Of a stretch of DNA of 64,000 nucleotides, positions 16,478-25,701 are shown one piece after another; position 1 is the first letter of the stretch, and every line of letters begins with the position of its first letter. The position numbers were made by a program, and so were the translations under genes. The notes beneath the pieces were generated by a model. That model was not told the DNA's origin, ran no database searches, and saw only the letters and a program-made list of their open reading frames with translations. The stretch covers positions 1 through 64,000 of the forward strand of contig NZ_FOKI01000012.1 in the NCBI RefSeq assembly GCF_900111985.1. Direction: 5' to 3'. This stretch comes from Clostridium frigidicarnis. Its GTDB lineage: Bacteria > Bacillota > Clostridia > Clostridiales > Clostridiaceae.

Positions 16478-17002
16478 TTAACTTATATCAAAATAATCAT
16501 TTTCTAATATTGCATACCAATATTCATCTATCCAACTTCCATTATGAAAATTACCTTTCCTAAAGACAGCTTCCCTTTTCATATTTAATTTCTCTAATAA
16601 ATTAGAGCATTGATTATTTCCCATCACAGTAGTAGAAAAAATCCTGTGTAGCTTCAAGGTTTCGAATCCATATTTTATTAAAGCTTGTCCTATTTCTATG
16701 GCATATCCTTTCCCCTGATAATTTTTATTAATTATCCACCCAAGTTCATATACATTATCATATCCATAAGGATGATATATAACATGTCCTATGACTTTGT
16801 TTGTTGAATTTTCTACTAATGCATATACCCTTGGATTTTCACAAGAAATTTTATTAATAAATTCTTCAGTTTCTTCATATGTAAATGGATCTTCAATATA
16901 TTTCATTACATCCTTATCACTTAAATATTCATATACATCTTTGCAATCACCTTTATAAAACCTACGCACTGTTAGCCTTTCAGTGTGAATTTGTTCAATC
17001 AT
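16478..17002 (-). CDS. GNAT acetyltransferase, RimJ/RimL type
   Basis: 174 aa. IHTERLTVRRFYKGDCKDVY, LGWIINKNYQGKGYAIEIGQ as the acetyl-CoA loop, and NNQCSNLLEKLNMKREAVFR at the end. Its ribosome site is weak (GGGGTTGTGG). Complete domain, acceptor unknown. Confidence 0.86.
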   Translation of the reverse strand: MIEQIHTERLTVRRFYKGDCKDVYEYLSDKDVMKYIEDPFTYEETEEFINKISCENPRVYALVENSTNKVIGHVIYHPYGYDNVYELGWIINKNYQGKGYAIEIGQALIKYGFETLKLHRIFSTTVMGNNQCSNLLEKLNMKREAVFRKGNFHNGSWIDEYWYAILENDYFDIS

Positions 17003-17131
17003 AGTTTTACCACAACCCCATATACATTATTTTGAATTTAATGTTATAATTAGTATATAGCTAAAGCATAATTCAGTAAATACTTTTTAAATTTGAAAAT
17101 TAATTTTGAAGGCATATTCTATATGAAAAAT

Positions 17132-17181
17132 AAAAAGACTTAAAGAAATCAATAAATACTATTGTCTCTTTAAGTCTTTTT
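17132..17181. terminator. Terminator of the padR operon
   Basis: AAAAAGACTTAAAGA and TCTTTAAGTCTTTTT form a 15-bp stem 25 bp after the DUF4097 gene stop, with T tracts in both directions. Confidence 0.8.
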
Positions 17182-17204
17182 TATTTGTTACCACATCTAT
17201 ATTA

Positions 17205-18143
17205 TTAATTTTGATTAATTTCTATATTTCCTGATCTAGTCTCTACATTTATTTTCTTATATGGTTCGTTTCCTATCTTAGCTGTTGCTTCATTTCCCTT
17301 TTTATTTTTATAGTTTACATCAAAATCTGTATCTATATTTCCTGAGGTACATTGTCCATAAAACTCAAAGCTTATATCTTTTGGAAGATTTAACTTTATA
17401 TTTCCTGAACTTGCATTTGCCTTTAATTCTTCCCCTACTTCTCTGTAACCTATCTTTATATTACCTGAGCTTGCATATACTTCACCTGAACCTGAAAGTG
17501 TTTTTATATCTACGTTTCCAGAAGATGTTTTTATTTTATATAATTTAGTTATTAGTGTTTGTGCTTTTATATTACCTGAACTAGCTTCTAAATTAACTTC
17601 ATTAGCAGTTATACTTTCTTTACTATTGAAATTACCTGAACTTTGCGCTAAGTTTACCTTATCTAAATTCATGACATCTTTTACGTCTATATTACCTGAT
17701 CTAGTCTTTACTTCTAAATTCTTATTATATTTCTTTGGTATAAAAAGCTCTATTTCATTGTTAAAACTTCCAAAGTTAAATATACCAAATTCATGTTTTG
17801 ATTTACCTTCTTCGATTGCAATAGTATTATCATATTTTGAAAAAGAAAACTTTTCTTCCTCTTTTAATGTACTACTAGATTTTTGAACAACCCTAAGATT
17901 TTCATCATCTGTGGATGATATCACCACATCATAACTAGAAAAATCTAAAGTAATATTTTCACATTTATCAAGTGATATATTATCTTCCTTTTGCACAGTA
18001 GTTTTAGTATTTCTTAAATTAAATACCAAGAAGTTTCCACTCTCTTCATTATCATTTACAATTGCATATATAAGAAAGATTGTAAGTGATATTGCAATAA
18101 TTCCCCATATTGCAATGCTTATTTTCTTTAATTTTTTATCCAT
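17205..18143 (-). CDS. DUF4097 beta-helix-like membrane-anchored protein
   Basis: 312 aa. A single N-terminal anchor helix (residues 8-28, IAIWGIIAISLTIFLIYAIV) is followed by a repetitive beta-strand region. SGN(I/V/F) recurs about eight times between residues 145 and 310 with a spacing near 20 residues (RSGNIDVKD, SSGNFNSK, ASSGNIKA, TSSGNVDIK). This is typical of the DUF4097 adhesin-like solenoid. It is the last gene of the PadR operon and probably acts outside the membrane as the sensor or effector of envelope stress. Confidence 0.86.
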   Translation of the reverse strand: MDKKLKKISIAIWGIIAISLTIFLIYAIVNDNEESGNFLVFNLRNTKTTVQKEDNISLDKCENITLDFSSYDVVISSTDDENLRVVQKSSSTLKEEEKFSFSKYDNTIAIEEGKSKHEFGIFNFGSFNNEIELFIPKKYNKNLEVKTRSGNIDVKDVMNLDKVNLAQSSGNFNSKESITANEVNLEASSGNIKAQTLITKLYKIKTSSGNVDIKTLSGSGEVYASSGNIKIGYREVGEELKANASSGNIKLNLPKDISFEFYGQCTSGNIDTDFDVNYKNKKGNEATAKIGNEPYKKINVETRSGNIEINQN

Positions 18144-18147
18144 AATA

Positions 18148-18804
18148 TTACTCCTTCATCTGGAAAATCAAAGTAATTATTTTCTCTATTGCAGCTGATA
18201 TAATAAATATAATCCATGAATATCTCCAACTATTAAATCCAAAACTTATAAGAAGGTATATAGCTACAGTAATTGTCCACATTATAGATTTTATCGATGT
18301 CATGATTTTCTGTTTCTCTGTATTTGTAGATTTCCATTCTTTAAAATCTTCTACTAAAGTATCATCTGATTTTACATATTTAGTATGAGATTTAGAATTA
18401 TATATTATAAGCCCCGTTGCTATAGCAACCATTGTAAGCATAACGCATACCGATATCTCTCCTGAAATATGGAAAACTTCAGTAAACAGTATTAGAATTA
18501 CAACACTCATTATATATAAACCTACTGAAACAGATAAAATCAAAGCAGATTTTTGTTTATCTTTTTTCATTTCTTCATAGTTAAAGACATCATTTTTTCT
18601 AAGTGCACTTATAAGTTCATCTACATCTCCAACCCCTGCAATAGCCTTTTTAATAGCTTCTTCTTCACTTTTTCCTTCAGATATTAAATCATTATATCTA
18701 TCTATAAGATTTGCTAGAACCTCTTCTTTAAGTTCATTTGCTCTAGCCGTCCTTGGTGCATCTTTAAAAAGCTCATCTACCTCTTTACGTAATTTTTCAT
18801 ACAT
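18148..18804 (-). CDS. HAAS/permease-prefix-type membrane signalling protein
   Basis: 218 aa. The cytoplasmic helical domain (residues 1-75: DELFKDAPRTARANELKEEV, then EGKSEEEAIKKAIAGVGDVD) matches the HAAS/DUF1700-like domain that accompanies PadR regulators. Four hydrophobic helices follow, at about 90-110, 115-135, 170-190 and 195-215. The gene lies 4 bp upstream of the DUF4097 gene and 2 bp downstream of padR, a tight operon. Confidence 0.82.
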   Translation of the reverse strand: MYEKLRKEVDELFKDAPRTARANELKEEVLANLIDRYNDLISEGKSEEEAIKKAIAGVGDVDELISALRKNDVFNYEEMKKDKQKSALILSVSVGLYIMSVVILILFTEVFHISGEISVCVMLTMVAIATGLIIYNSKSHTKYVKSDDTLVEDFKEWKSTNTEKQKIMTSIKSIMWTITVAIYLLISFGFNSWRYSWIIFIISAAIEKIITLIFQMKE

Positions 18805-18806
18805 TT

Positions 18807-19139
18807 TTAACTCACCTCATTAATTAATTTGTCTATTAATTCTTTTGCTTCATTCCAATCAACCTTGTTTTGTTCTAATGCCAAAAGTCCCAATTTCGTT
18901 ATAGAATAGTATCTCCTTCTAGCTCCAGTTGTTTCATCCCCCCAATATGAAGTTATCATAGAAGCCTGCTCAAGCCTTCTAAATGCTGAATATAAAGTAG
19001 CTTCCTTCAATTCATATTTATTGTCTGTCTTCTTTTGTATTGCTTTGTTAATTTCATAGCCATAACTATCTTTTTCAGATAAATTTGCTAAAATTATAGT
19101 TTCTGTATGACCTCTTATTATGTCCGAAGTTATAGACAT
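18807..19139 (-). CDS. PadR-family transcriptional regulator
   Basis: 110 aa, the short PadR-s2 form. Winged HTH: GHTETIILANLSEKDSYGYE, KEATLYSAFRRLEQASMITS and a wing ending RRRYYSITKLG. First gene of the three-gene operon; likely autoregulatory through the palindrome in its promoter. Confidence 0.92.
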   Translation of the reverse strand: MSITSDIIRGHTETIILANLSEKDSYGYEINKAIQKKTDNKYELKEATLYSAFRRLEQASMITSYWGDETTGARRRYYSITKLGLLALEQNKVDWNEAKELIDKLINEVS

Positions 19140-19180
19140 TTTACCACTTCCTAATTATATTTCTTTATTTCCCTATTTAT

Positions 19181-19214
19181 GTATATATTACTCTATATAT
19201 ACCTCGCCTGTCAA
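19181..19214 (-). promoter_or_regulatory. padR promoter with operator-like palindrome
   Basis: On the minus strand TTGACA (19209-19214), an 18-bp spacer and TAATAT (19185-19190). GTATATA and TATATAC half sites spaced by 8 bp overlap the spacer and -10. This fits a PadR autorepression site, but AT-rich DNA makes such matches common. Confidence 0.55.
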
Positions 19215-19339
19215 TGTATATTTTTTAAAAATGTATCTTTAAGAGAGAAGTATATTTTTTATCTAATGACTACCCCCTAGATGAACTTACTTTCAACATT
19301 ATTTGTGAAATTATTCAAGCTGAAATAATAATCAAATAA

Positions 19340-19395
19340 AAAATACTTAATACATGACCTTATTAGTTAAATAAGATTATAGTATTAAGTATTTT
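19340..19395. terminator. Terminator of the DUF4406-like gene
   Basis: A perfect 14-bp stem (AAAATACTTAATAC / GTATTAAGTATTTT) with an inner CTTATT/AATAAG pair and T tract, 12 bp after the stop of the gene ending at 19407. The stretch 19215-19339 shows nothing else. Confidence 0.8.
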
Positions 19396-19406
19396 ACCTT
19401 TTCATT

Positions 19407-19721
19407 TTATTCTAAATAGTTTACCTTTTTACCTATTTTTATGGCATAGTCTATTTCGCTTTTTGTACTTTTCCCTATATATCCACCTTTATTAATTACA
19501 AATATTTCATCAGCCATATCAATTTTTCTCTTATGCATATCATCAAGCATTATTTTTATATCAGTAGTAATAATATTTTCATAATCACCATCAGCATGTC
19601 CAAATAATCCTACTGAAATCACTATGTTTCCTTTTAGTGTTAATTCCTTTTGTACTTGTAAAAACTCTGTCTTAAACTTTGTACTTCCACAAAGAGTTAT
19701 TACTTTATATTTTTCCACCAT
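19407..19721 (-). CDS. Nucleoside 2-deoxyribosyltransferase-like (DUF4406) protein
   Basis: 104 aa. VITLCGSTKFKTEFLQVQKE is the N-terminal nucleotide-binding loop. DADEIFVIN-like MADEIFVINKGGYIGKSTKS and EIDYAIKIGKKV complete the fold. Short relatives of NDT occur in phage and clostridial accessory regions. Catalysis is unproven. Ribosome site AAGGAG. The 19722-19879 gap shows only a 25-codon ATG frame without a ribosome site. Confidence 0.75.
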   Translation of the reverse strand: MVEKYKVITLCGSTKFKTEFLQVQKELTLKGNIVISVGLFGHADGDYENIITTDIKIMLDDMHKRKIDMADEIFVINKGGYIGKSTKSEIDYAIKIGKKVNYLE

Positions 19722-19879
19722 TACTAACTCCTTTTTTCTCTATTATTTAAATAGTATTATTACATTCTAAAATGAAATCACCAAATTGTTCCATCTATAT
19801 TGTTGCCCAATTTTTGTAATCGTTTATTGTTTTGTGATAATAATTTATCTGCCATTTTAGATATAATAGTTTTTTAAAT

Positions 19880-20575
19880 TTATAGCTCTAACAACTCATT
19901 TAATGACCTAATTATAGGATATTTGCTATTAAGGTCTTTTCTATTATACCTATCAATTAATATTGGAACCATTCCAAATTCCTCTGCTGCTATAAGATTT
20001 GATTCACCGTCATCTACAAATATCACCTCTTCAGGCTTAACATTTAACTCTTCAACAGCTATTTTAAACAAAGTCTTTTCGGCTTTATACGAACCATAAA
20101 TAGATGACATTATAAAGGTTGAAAAATATTGTTTTAACCCCTTATTGATAAATACTCTTTCTAATGATGGCCATGTATCTGAAACTACGCCTAATAAATA
20201 TTTTTCTTTTAAATTGATTAAAGCTGGTTCCACATCATCAAAGAACAAAAATTTTTCATCATTATATACATTGTCCCTTGCTAAAAGCTCAATAATCTCT
20301 TTATTAATATTAGGATAATTGAGCTCTTTTAATACAATTTCATAAAACTCTTTAAACATAGAGAATTCATGCTCTTCAGTTTCAACTAATAGAATTTTAT
20401 TAATATGATCGTAAGCTTTTCTCATTGCCTCATACATCTCTTCTTCAGTGCAATGAAATTGTGAATTTTTAATAATATTCAAAAAATTAGGTGTAATAAA
20501 CCAATGTCCTGTTCTCGGTACGTTTAGAGTACGACCTGAATCAAATAAAATTGCCTTTATGCCATTAATATTCAT
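19880..20575 (-). CDS. HAD-superfamily hydrolase
   Basis: 231 aa. Motif I is AILFDSGRTLN with the nucleophile Asp kept; the usual second Asp (DxD) is Gly, a variant seen in some HAD branches. Motif II is GVVSDTWPS, the Lys is in SYKAEKTLF, and motif IV EVIFVDDGESNL. A helical cap occupies residues 25-95. Probably a small-molecule phosphatase. Ribosome site AAGGGGG. Confidence 0.85.
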   Translation of the reverse strand: MNINGIKAILFDSGRTLNVPRTGHWFITPNFLNIIKNSQFHCTEEEMYEAMRKAYDHINKILLVETEEHEFSMFKEFYEIVLKELNYPNINKEIIELLARDNVYNDEKFLFFDDVEPALINLKEKYLLGVVSDTWPSLERVFINKGLKQYFSTFIMSSIYGSYKAEKTLFKIAVEELNVKPEEVIFVDDGESNLIAAEEFGMVPILIDRYNRKDLNSKYPIIRSLNELLEL

Positions 20576-20668
20576 TATATTTCCCCCTTAGTTACTAACC
20601 TTATTACACTTATTGTAATTCATTTTTTTCATACAATTGTGTAAATTAACTACCACTACAAGCTCTAC

Positions 20669-21448
20669 CTATAATTTTAATACAAATTCATTTCTTTCTA
20701 AAATTAGAGTATTACAGGCACACTGTATAAAAGGGCCTAAATTTTTAAGCCATTTTTTATTTTCATATGATTTGGCAAGTATAGGTGACTGCCGTATTTC
20801 TACTGCCTTCTGTAGAGTGTCACTCCAACCATAATTACAGTTATCTATTATCCATTTTGCAGAATTCGTCTTTCCATTAATTTCTAATGTTTTAAGCCAA
20901 TAAATTGATTGGCTTATTAAAAATAACCAATCTACAGAATGAATATCTTCATTAGCAACTTGTGCATATTTTATAATTGTTTCTATCATGGAATCTACCT
21001 GAGACAACATTTCTTCATCTCTTGGATATGGTAATTCTTTTCTTAAATCTTTTCCATAAATTAAATACCCTTTATTTATCAGCCCTCTTAATGAAAATCC
21101 AGATAATCCATACTTTTTATTCAACCTATCTTTTGATGTACCCCAATATATTACATTGGATTCTATATCATTTTTAATTGAATGTTGAGAAATTATTTCT
21201 CCTTCTAATACAGAAAAACAAGGATGCTTTGAGGCCTTTAGCTCAGTTCTCCATGATGAAAATTTTTGAAATTCCTCTTCACTTATTATTTTATTAATGA
21301 TAATAAAAAAGTCCAAATCACTATATCCACTATGAAAATCATCATAAACCGCTGAACCAAAACAATAAGCAGATAATATACTATTGTTTAAAATCATATT
21401 TGATTTATTTACAAATTCTTTAAGTGATTTTATTATTAGATCATCCAT
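20669..21448 (-). CDS. Aminoglycoside nucleotidyltransferase-like protein
   Basis: 259 aa. The nucleotidyltransferase signature is AYCFGSAVYDDFHSGYSDLD (residues 28-47, GS..D.D), followed by the helical C-terminal domain that resembles AadA/ANT(9) enzymes. Members adenylylate antibiotics, but distant relatives have other targets, so resistance cannot be claimed. It sits between a HAD hydrolase and an APH-like kinase. Confidence 0.8.
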   Translation of the reverse strand: MDDLIIKSLKEFVNKSNMILNNSILSAYCFGSAVYDDFHSGYSDLDFFIIINKIISEEEFQKFSSWRTELKASKHPCFSVLEGEIISQHSIKNDIESNVIYWGTSKDRLNKKYGLSGFSLRGLINKGYLIYGKDLRKELPYPRDEEMLSQVDSMIETIIKYAQVANEDIHSVDWLFLISQSIYWLKTLEINGKTNSAKWIIDNCNYGWSDTLQKAVEIRQSPILAKSYENKKWLKNLGPFIQCACNTLILERNEFVLKL

Positions 21449-21529
21449 TACTCAACCTCCCTAAACCTCATCACTCTTTACTTAGTTATGTTATATACCA
21501 AGGCAAATAAATCTAATTAAATCCACTAT

Positions 21530-22540
21530 TTAACTTTTTATAATTTCATTTACTATAGGAATTTTTTGTTCAATTCTCAATTTACTTTGCGAAATATAAT
21601 TTTCCATCCATTGATTCATATTAGAAAAATCAACACTACGTTGCAATCCTATATAAACAATAAGCTCTCTTAGTTGAAGAAAAATAGGTATTTGTTTTAA
21701 CCAATATTCATCTATATAATTTTCTTTATAGTAACCCTTCATGAAATTTTCCATAAAACCATATGTTTGAGCTTGTCTCTCTTCTATGCTATCATCTAAA
21801 AATACATAAATAATATAAAATAATTGAATAGCTATATCTTCTACAAACCAACTATATTGGCACTCATCAAAATCAAAAATATTAATTACTTTGTCACTTA
21901 ACAGAAAATTTCCAACATTAATGTCTCCATGTATAAGTCCAAATGAATCTGACTCTTTATTGAGCTGATTAATTCTATTTACTATAGACTCATAACTTTC
22001 ATACACCTTATGCTGGTCATCAGGAATATATTTCTTTATATTTTTCAAATAGTAATTTTCTCTCCATTCATGTCTTTGAATTTCTTTTGATGATGGTCTA
22101 TATTTCTTAGATAAGAAATGTATTTTTCCTGTTGCTCTACCACATTCCTCAAATAATTCGTCATTACTAAGACATTCAGGATATCCAATCTTCTTGCCCT
22201 CAGCTTTTTCAAAAGAAGTAGCAATAAAATAGGAATCATCTATATCAATTTTCTCTGTTAATTTGCCATGTATGGAATAGACAGGCCTTGAAGCTGATAC
22301 TCCATTATTAACTAAATATAAGATCCAATCCAGTTCACCCTTCACAAGGTCCTCTTTTCGGTGTGAGCTATGAGTTAACCTTAAAATATATGATTTGTTT
22401 TGTCTTTTATATTCATAAACATAATTTTGGAAACTTCCAAGTAAATTTAGTGTAGAAGTATCTATACCAAATCTACTTGCAGATTCTTCTAAAATTTGTT
22501 CATTAAATAAGTTCTTTACTTCCTTCTCCAAATTCTCCAC
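21530..22540 (-). CDS. APH-family phosphotransferase
   Basis: 336 aa. The kinase-like fold has LIHGDINVGNFLL (catalytic Asp, residues 201-213) and IFDFDECQYSWF (metal Asp). N-terminal lobe strands include YVYEYKRQNKSYILRLTHSS. The length and organisation match the APH/HSK2/choline kinase group; the acceptor could be an aminoglycoside, a homoserine-like compound or a nucleoside. The start is taken as GTG at 22540; TTG at residue 4 is an alternative. Confidence 0.83.
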   Translation of the reverse strand: MENLEKEVKNLFNEQILEESASRFGIDTSTLNLLGSFQNYVYEYKRQNKSYILRLTHSSHRKEDLVKGELDWILYLVNNGVSASRPVYSIHGKLTEKIDIDDSYFIATSFEKAEGKKIGYPECLSNDELFEECGRATGKIHFLSKKYRPSSKEIQRHEWRENYYLKNIKKYIPDDQHKVYESYESIVNRINQLNKESDSFGLIHGDINVGNFLLSDKVINIFDFDECQYSWFVEDIAIQLFYIIYVFLDDSIEERQAQTYGFMENFMKGYYKENYIDEYWLKQIPIFLQLRELIVYIGLQRSVDFSNMNQWMENYISQSKLRIEQKIPIVNEIIKS

Positions 22541-22598
22541 TTCCTTATTAAAATAATCAGGTTTTTAACACTAAAATTTTCAGCAAAATTTTTAAACT

Positions 22599-23420
22599 CT
22601 AATCCTTTTTTACAATGAATTTATCTAAAAATTCTGATATATAGCAACTTAAAATAACTAATAAGATATCACTTACAATCCTTATAATAGACCCAATTAA
22701 AGTCCCTTTAAAAATAAATGGTATAAAGATAATAAAAACCGTCCAATTAACACCAAATATTATAATTCCAAATTTTGTTGCACTCAAAAAGGCTGATGAT
22801 GATTTAGTTACTTTACCTAATAACAGATAAGTTACTCCTATACAAGCACCCATTAATAAAGTCCAAATAAAAGTAAAGTATGGGCTTGACTGATAACCAG
22901 ATTTTATAATATTTGTAAAATAGCAAAGGTAACGTCCAACTAAAAATACAGTAGAAAAAATAAATATAGATAAAAACCTTCTATTACTACTAACTGTATT
23001 TTCAATGTTATTTTCTTTAGTTGTGAATTTCCCCAATAATAATCCCATTAATAAAATAGGTATAGCGTCACAAATACCAGTGAAAAACTCATTTATTAAA
23101 AGATTACCTGAAAGAGAAACTCCTTCTATCATACCTCCTAACCAAAGAATACTAATTGAAATACCATAACGTAAACCCTTTATGCTACCTACTCCTGGAA
23201 GCCTATCTTCAAACCTATAAAAAATAAAAGCAATACTACCAAAAGCAATTAAATACCATAATATTAGTGTTAATGACAATCCTAAAAACTCAACAAAAAA
23301 ACTCCAGTTTGCTACTTTGGGAGTAGTGCTATAATTTGATGCCATTACATGCAAGGTCATAGAAAGTATAATACTAAAAAAAACTATAAATATATATTTA
23401 ACCTTTTGATTACACTTCAT
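22599..23420 (-). CDS. Polytopic membrane protein of unknown function
   Basis: 273 aa from ATG at 23420 after GGGGGG; an in-frame ATG at 23450 overlaps the upstream gene. Seven or so hydrophobic helices (about 8-28, 43-66, 84-100, 108-135, 150-170, 185-205, 215-265), with charged loops only at ENNIENTVSSNRR. No family motif is recognised. Confidence 0.65.
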   Translation of the reverse strand: MKCNQKVKYIFIVFFSIILSMTLHVMASNYSTTPKVANWSFFVEFLGLSLTLILWYLIAFGSIAFIFYRFEDRLPGVGSIKGLRYGISISILWLGGMIEGVSLSGNLLINEFFTGICDAIPILLMGLLLGKFTTKENNIENTVSSNRRFLSIFIFSTVFLVGRYLCYFTNIIKSGYQSSPYFTFIWTLLMGACIGVTYLLLGKVTKSSSAFLSATKFGIIIFGVNWTVFIIFIPFIFKGTLIGSIIRIVSDILLVILSCYISEFLDKFIVKKD

Positions 23421-23436
23421 TACCAAAATCCCCCCA

Positions 23437-23826
23437 TTAATACACAGCATGTCGATACGTAATACAATTGAAAGAACGAACTTCTAAAACAATTTTTTTA
23501 TGTGGATATAGGTTTTTACACTGATTCTTTACTATTTTCATTAATGTCTTTCCTAGTCCTTGTCCACATAGACATGTTTTTAGTCCAATCCCAATAAGAA
23601 TATACTCATCTTTATTCATTAATCTCATATATCCACATAAGCAATTACAATCATCAACTACAGAATAAAATTCATTTTTTCTCTTTTGTTCTATTGTAAT
23701 ACTCCTTTTTTCATTAGATATTTGTTCCCATGATGGGTAATTGTATATACAATATTCCCCTTTATATCCCCAGTTACAAATTTCTTTTGCATGTGCTTCT
23801 GTAAGCTCTTTTACACTTAAATTCAT
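23437..23826 (-). CDS. GNAT acetyltransferase, C-terminally truncated
   Basis: 129 aa. The start and acetyl-CoA loop are present (IGIGLKTCLCGQGLGKTLMK, residues 79-98), as is VLEVRSFN. The final strand and helix expected after RSFN are replaced by CITYRHAVY and a stop just before the ribosome site of the next gene. A deletion has probably removed about 20-30 codons, so the protein may be inactive. Confidence 0.65.
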   Translation of the reverse strand: MNLSVKELTEAHAKEICNWGYKGEYCIYNYPSWEQISNEKRSITIEQKRKNEFYSVVDDCNCLCGYMRLMNKDEYILIGIGLKTCLCGQGLGKTLMKIVKNQCKNLYPHKKIVLEVRSFNCITYRHAVY

Positions 23827-23861
23827 TGATACACCTCTACAATATACTTCTCTTAATTTTT

Positions 23862-23990
23862 TTATAACTTTAGATATTTTATCTTAGTTTCAACGGTGTA
23901 TTTTACAAAGAACAAATCAAACCATACCACATTATACCATTTTCCATTTTCATACTTCAAGTTTCCATGTCTATAAAAATCATTAAACAC
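23862..23990 (-). pseudogene. GNAT C-terminal remnant
   Basis: An open frame reads FYRHGNLKYENGKWYNVVWF and stops at 23862. GKW.(D/N)VVW is the typical end of PAT-like GNAT proteins. The body of the gene is gone. The rest of the gap up to 24111 shows nothing. Confidence 0.5.
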
Positions 23991-24111
23991 CTTTTTTATT
24001 TAATGTTTATTAATCTCTTTAGTATACCAACTTTCATATATTATAATATATTTAATATAAGGTAACACTTAAACTAAAGAAAAAATATAGAATATAACTT
24101 TCTATAGGGGT

Positions 24112-24364
24112 TGAAAATTATAATATTGATAATAAAAATGTGACAGCAGCAATATTTTTACTTGACCAAAAAATTGATGCATTAGAATTTTTACAAAGAA
24201 TAAAAGCAATAGCTTTATTTTTCCAAGCATTAAGTGATACGGAGATGAAAGCTATAAAACATTGGATTAAAAATACAACACGAGAACAATTAGCAGATTC
24301 AGCTATTAAAATATTAGATGCTAAAAAGGAGGTAGCAACTGTTGTTAAAACAATAACAAAATGA
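24112..24364 (+). pseudogene. Rpn-family (PD-D/ExK) nuclease gene, 5' part of a split copy
   Basis: The frame includes IDNKNVTAAIFLLDQKIDAL, EMKAIKHWIKNTTREQLADS and AIKILDAKKEVATVV, which resemble the segment just before the MI(S/A)N coiled tail of Rpn/COG5464 recombination-promoting nucleases. The N-terminal catalytic domain is missing. The matching tail resumes at 25971, so the TnpB element lies inside this gene. Confidence 0.55.
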
Positions 24365-24494
24365 AGAAAAATTAAAAGCTAAATATAAAACTGCTGGTGG
24401 TCATATAAGATATATAGAAAAACCTATAAAAGAATTATCAATGAAAGGAGATGAGAATAGTGAAAATAACAATGAAAGCAATATTAATAAATGA
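24355..24494 (+). pseudogene. Short frame with MerR-like end, possible IS607 TnpA remnant
   Basis: A frame overlapping the TnpB start reads EEKLKAKYKTAGGHIRYIEK. TAGGHIRY resembles the TPGGHRRY hallmark that ends the MerR-like DNA-binding domain of IS607 TnpA serine recombinases. No recombinase domain remains. Short and therefore uncertain. Confidence 0.35.
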
Positions 24495-25701
24495 AACAGA
24501 AGAGCAAAAACAAATTATTAACAGTATGATGTTAGTATTTTGCACTGCTATAAGGTTTTCTTTTAAAAGACTATTAGAAAATAAAAGAAATGCTTTATTA
24601 AGTAAATTAGATAAAAGACAAAGAAAGGCTAATTATTTTAAAAAATTCATTGATACAAATACTGTTCCACCAGTAACTTTCGGTACAAAAGAAATGTTTA
24701 TTAGAAGGTGTAAAGGCTTAATATCTAAAGAAGAATGGACTGATTGTAGAAATAATAGATTTTATAGCCGTGGAGATAAGAGTAAAAATGGCAATCCAAA
24801 CTTAAGAGTTATTATTAAAAATGAAATTAGTTATTTGGAAATATCTACGTTTGAAAAAACATCAACTAATAGAGCAATTAAAATACAAGTTCCAATATAT
24901 TTGCCACAAAAATTATCTAAGAAAACTGGTAAAGTGAATGGAATAAATTACAAAGAAATATTTTTAAGTCATTTAGCTAGTGGTGAAACTTATCAAGTGA
25001 AAATATTGAAAAGAAATAATAAATATTATTGTCATATCACTTTTGAAATGCTTAAAAAAGAAATTATTTATACATGGCATAATGGGATTATAGGAATAGA
25101 CACCAATCCAGATGGTTTTGCTTTAACTATGATAGATAACAAAGGTAATTACAAATGGCATACTTATTTAAAACAGCATGAATTGTCATATGCTAGAGCA
25201 AATAGACGTGAAAACCTATGCGGTGAATTAGCAAAACAAGTTATATTAATAGCCAAAATTTATAACTGTGGAATTGCTATAGAGGATTTAAAATTCAAAA
25301 ATGACAAAGATATTCATGGTAAATTTGCTAGAATAAAATATCAATTTATATATTGTAAATTATTAACTATGCTTGAAAGTGCTTGTATTAGAGAAGGAAT
25401 AGAGATAATAAAAGTTAAACCTCAATTTACAAGCAAAATAGGATTATATAAATATTGTCATCAATATGGAATGGTAGTTCATAATGGTGCTAGTATGGTT
25501 ATAGCAAGAAGAAGCTATAATTTTAAAGAAAGAGTACCTAAGATTTTAAAAGATAAATTAGTAAAAGATTTAGATAGATTTAATAAGAAAAATGAATGGT
25601 CAAAATGGAATGAAATAAATAAAAATCTAAAAAGAAAGGTAGGTGAAAGACCTGATTTATGGTTAGTAAATAGGAAGAAAATACTTGGAGTAGTAAGTTA
25701 A
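24460..25701 (+). CDS. tnpB: TnpB-related RNA-guided nuclease-like protein
   Basis: 413 aa from GTG at 24460, 9 nt after AAAGGAG. RuvC-I is GIIGIDTNPDGFALTMID (Asp kept) and RuvC-II CGIAIEDLKFKN (Glu kept). RuvC-III is VVHNGASMVIARR, where standard TnpB has D.NAA.N(I): the third acidic residue is replaced by His. The CxxC...CxxC zinc ribbon between II and III is absent. This matches the divergent TnpB-related accessory group rather than canonical TnpB. Whether it cuts DNA is doubtful; it may be a dead or repurposed guide-RNA-binding protein. Confidence 0.8.
   Translation: MKITMKAILINETEEQKQIINSMMLVFCTAIRFSFKRLLENKRNALLSKLDKRQRKANYFKKFIDTNTVPPVTFGTKEMFIRRCKGLISKEEWTDCRNNRFYSRGDKSKNGNPNLRVIIKNEISYLEISTFEKTSTNRAIKIQVPIYLPQKLSKKTGKVNGINYKEIFLSHLASGETYQVKILKRNNKYYCHITFEMLKKEIIYTWHNGIIGIDTNPDGFALTMIDNKGNYKWHTYLKQHELSYARANRRENLCGELAKQVILIAKIYNCGIAIEDLKFKNDKDIHGKFARIKYQFIYCKLLTMLESACIREGIEIIKVKPQFTSKIGLYKYCHQYGMVVHNGASMVIARRSYNFKERVPKILKDKLVKDLDRFNKKNEWSKWNEINKNLKRKVGERPDLWLVNRKKILGVVS

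Noticed and set aside
17285-17886. Leucine-rich plus-strand ORFs opposite the DUF4097 gene
   Set aside because: They arise from the repetitive SGN coding pattern read backwards; no start signals.
22045-22239. 64-codon minus-strand ORF inside the APH-like gene
   Set aside because: Out-of-frame overlap with the kinase coding sequence, no independent start signal.
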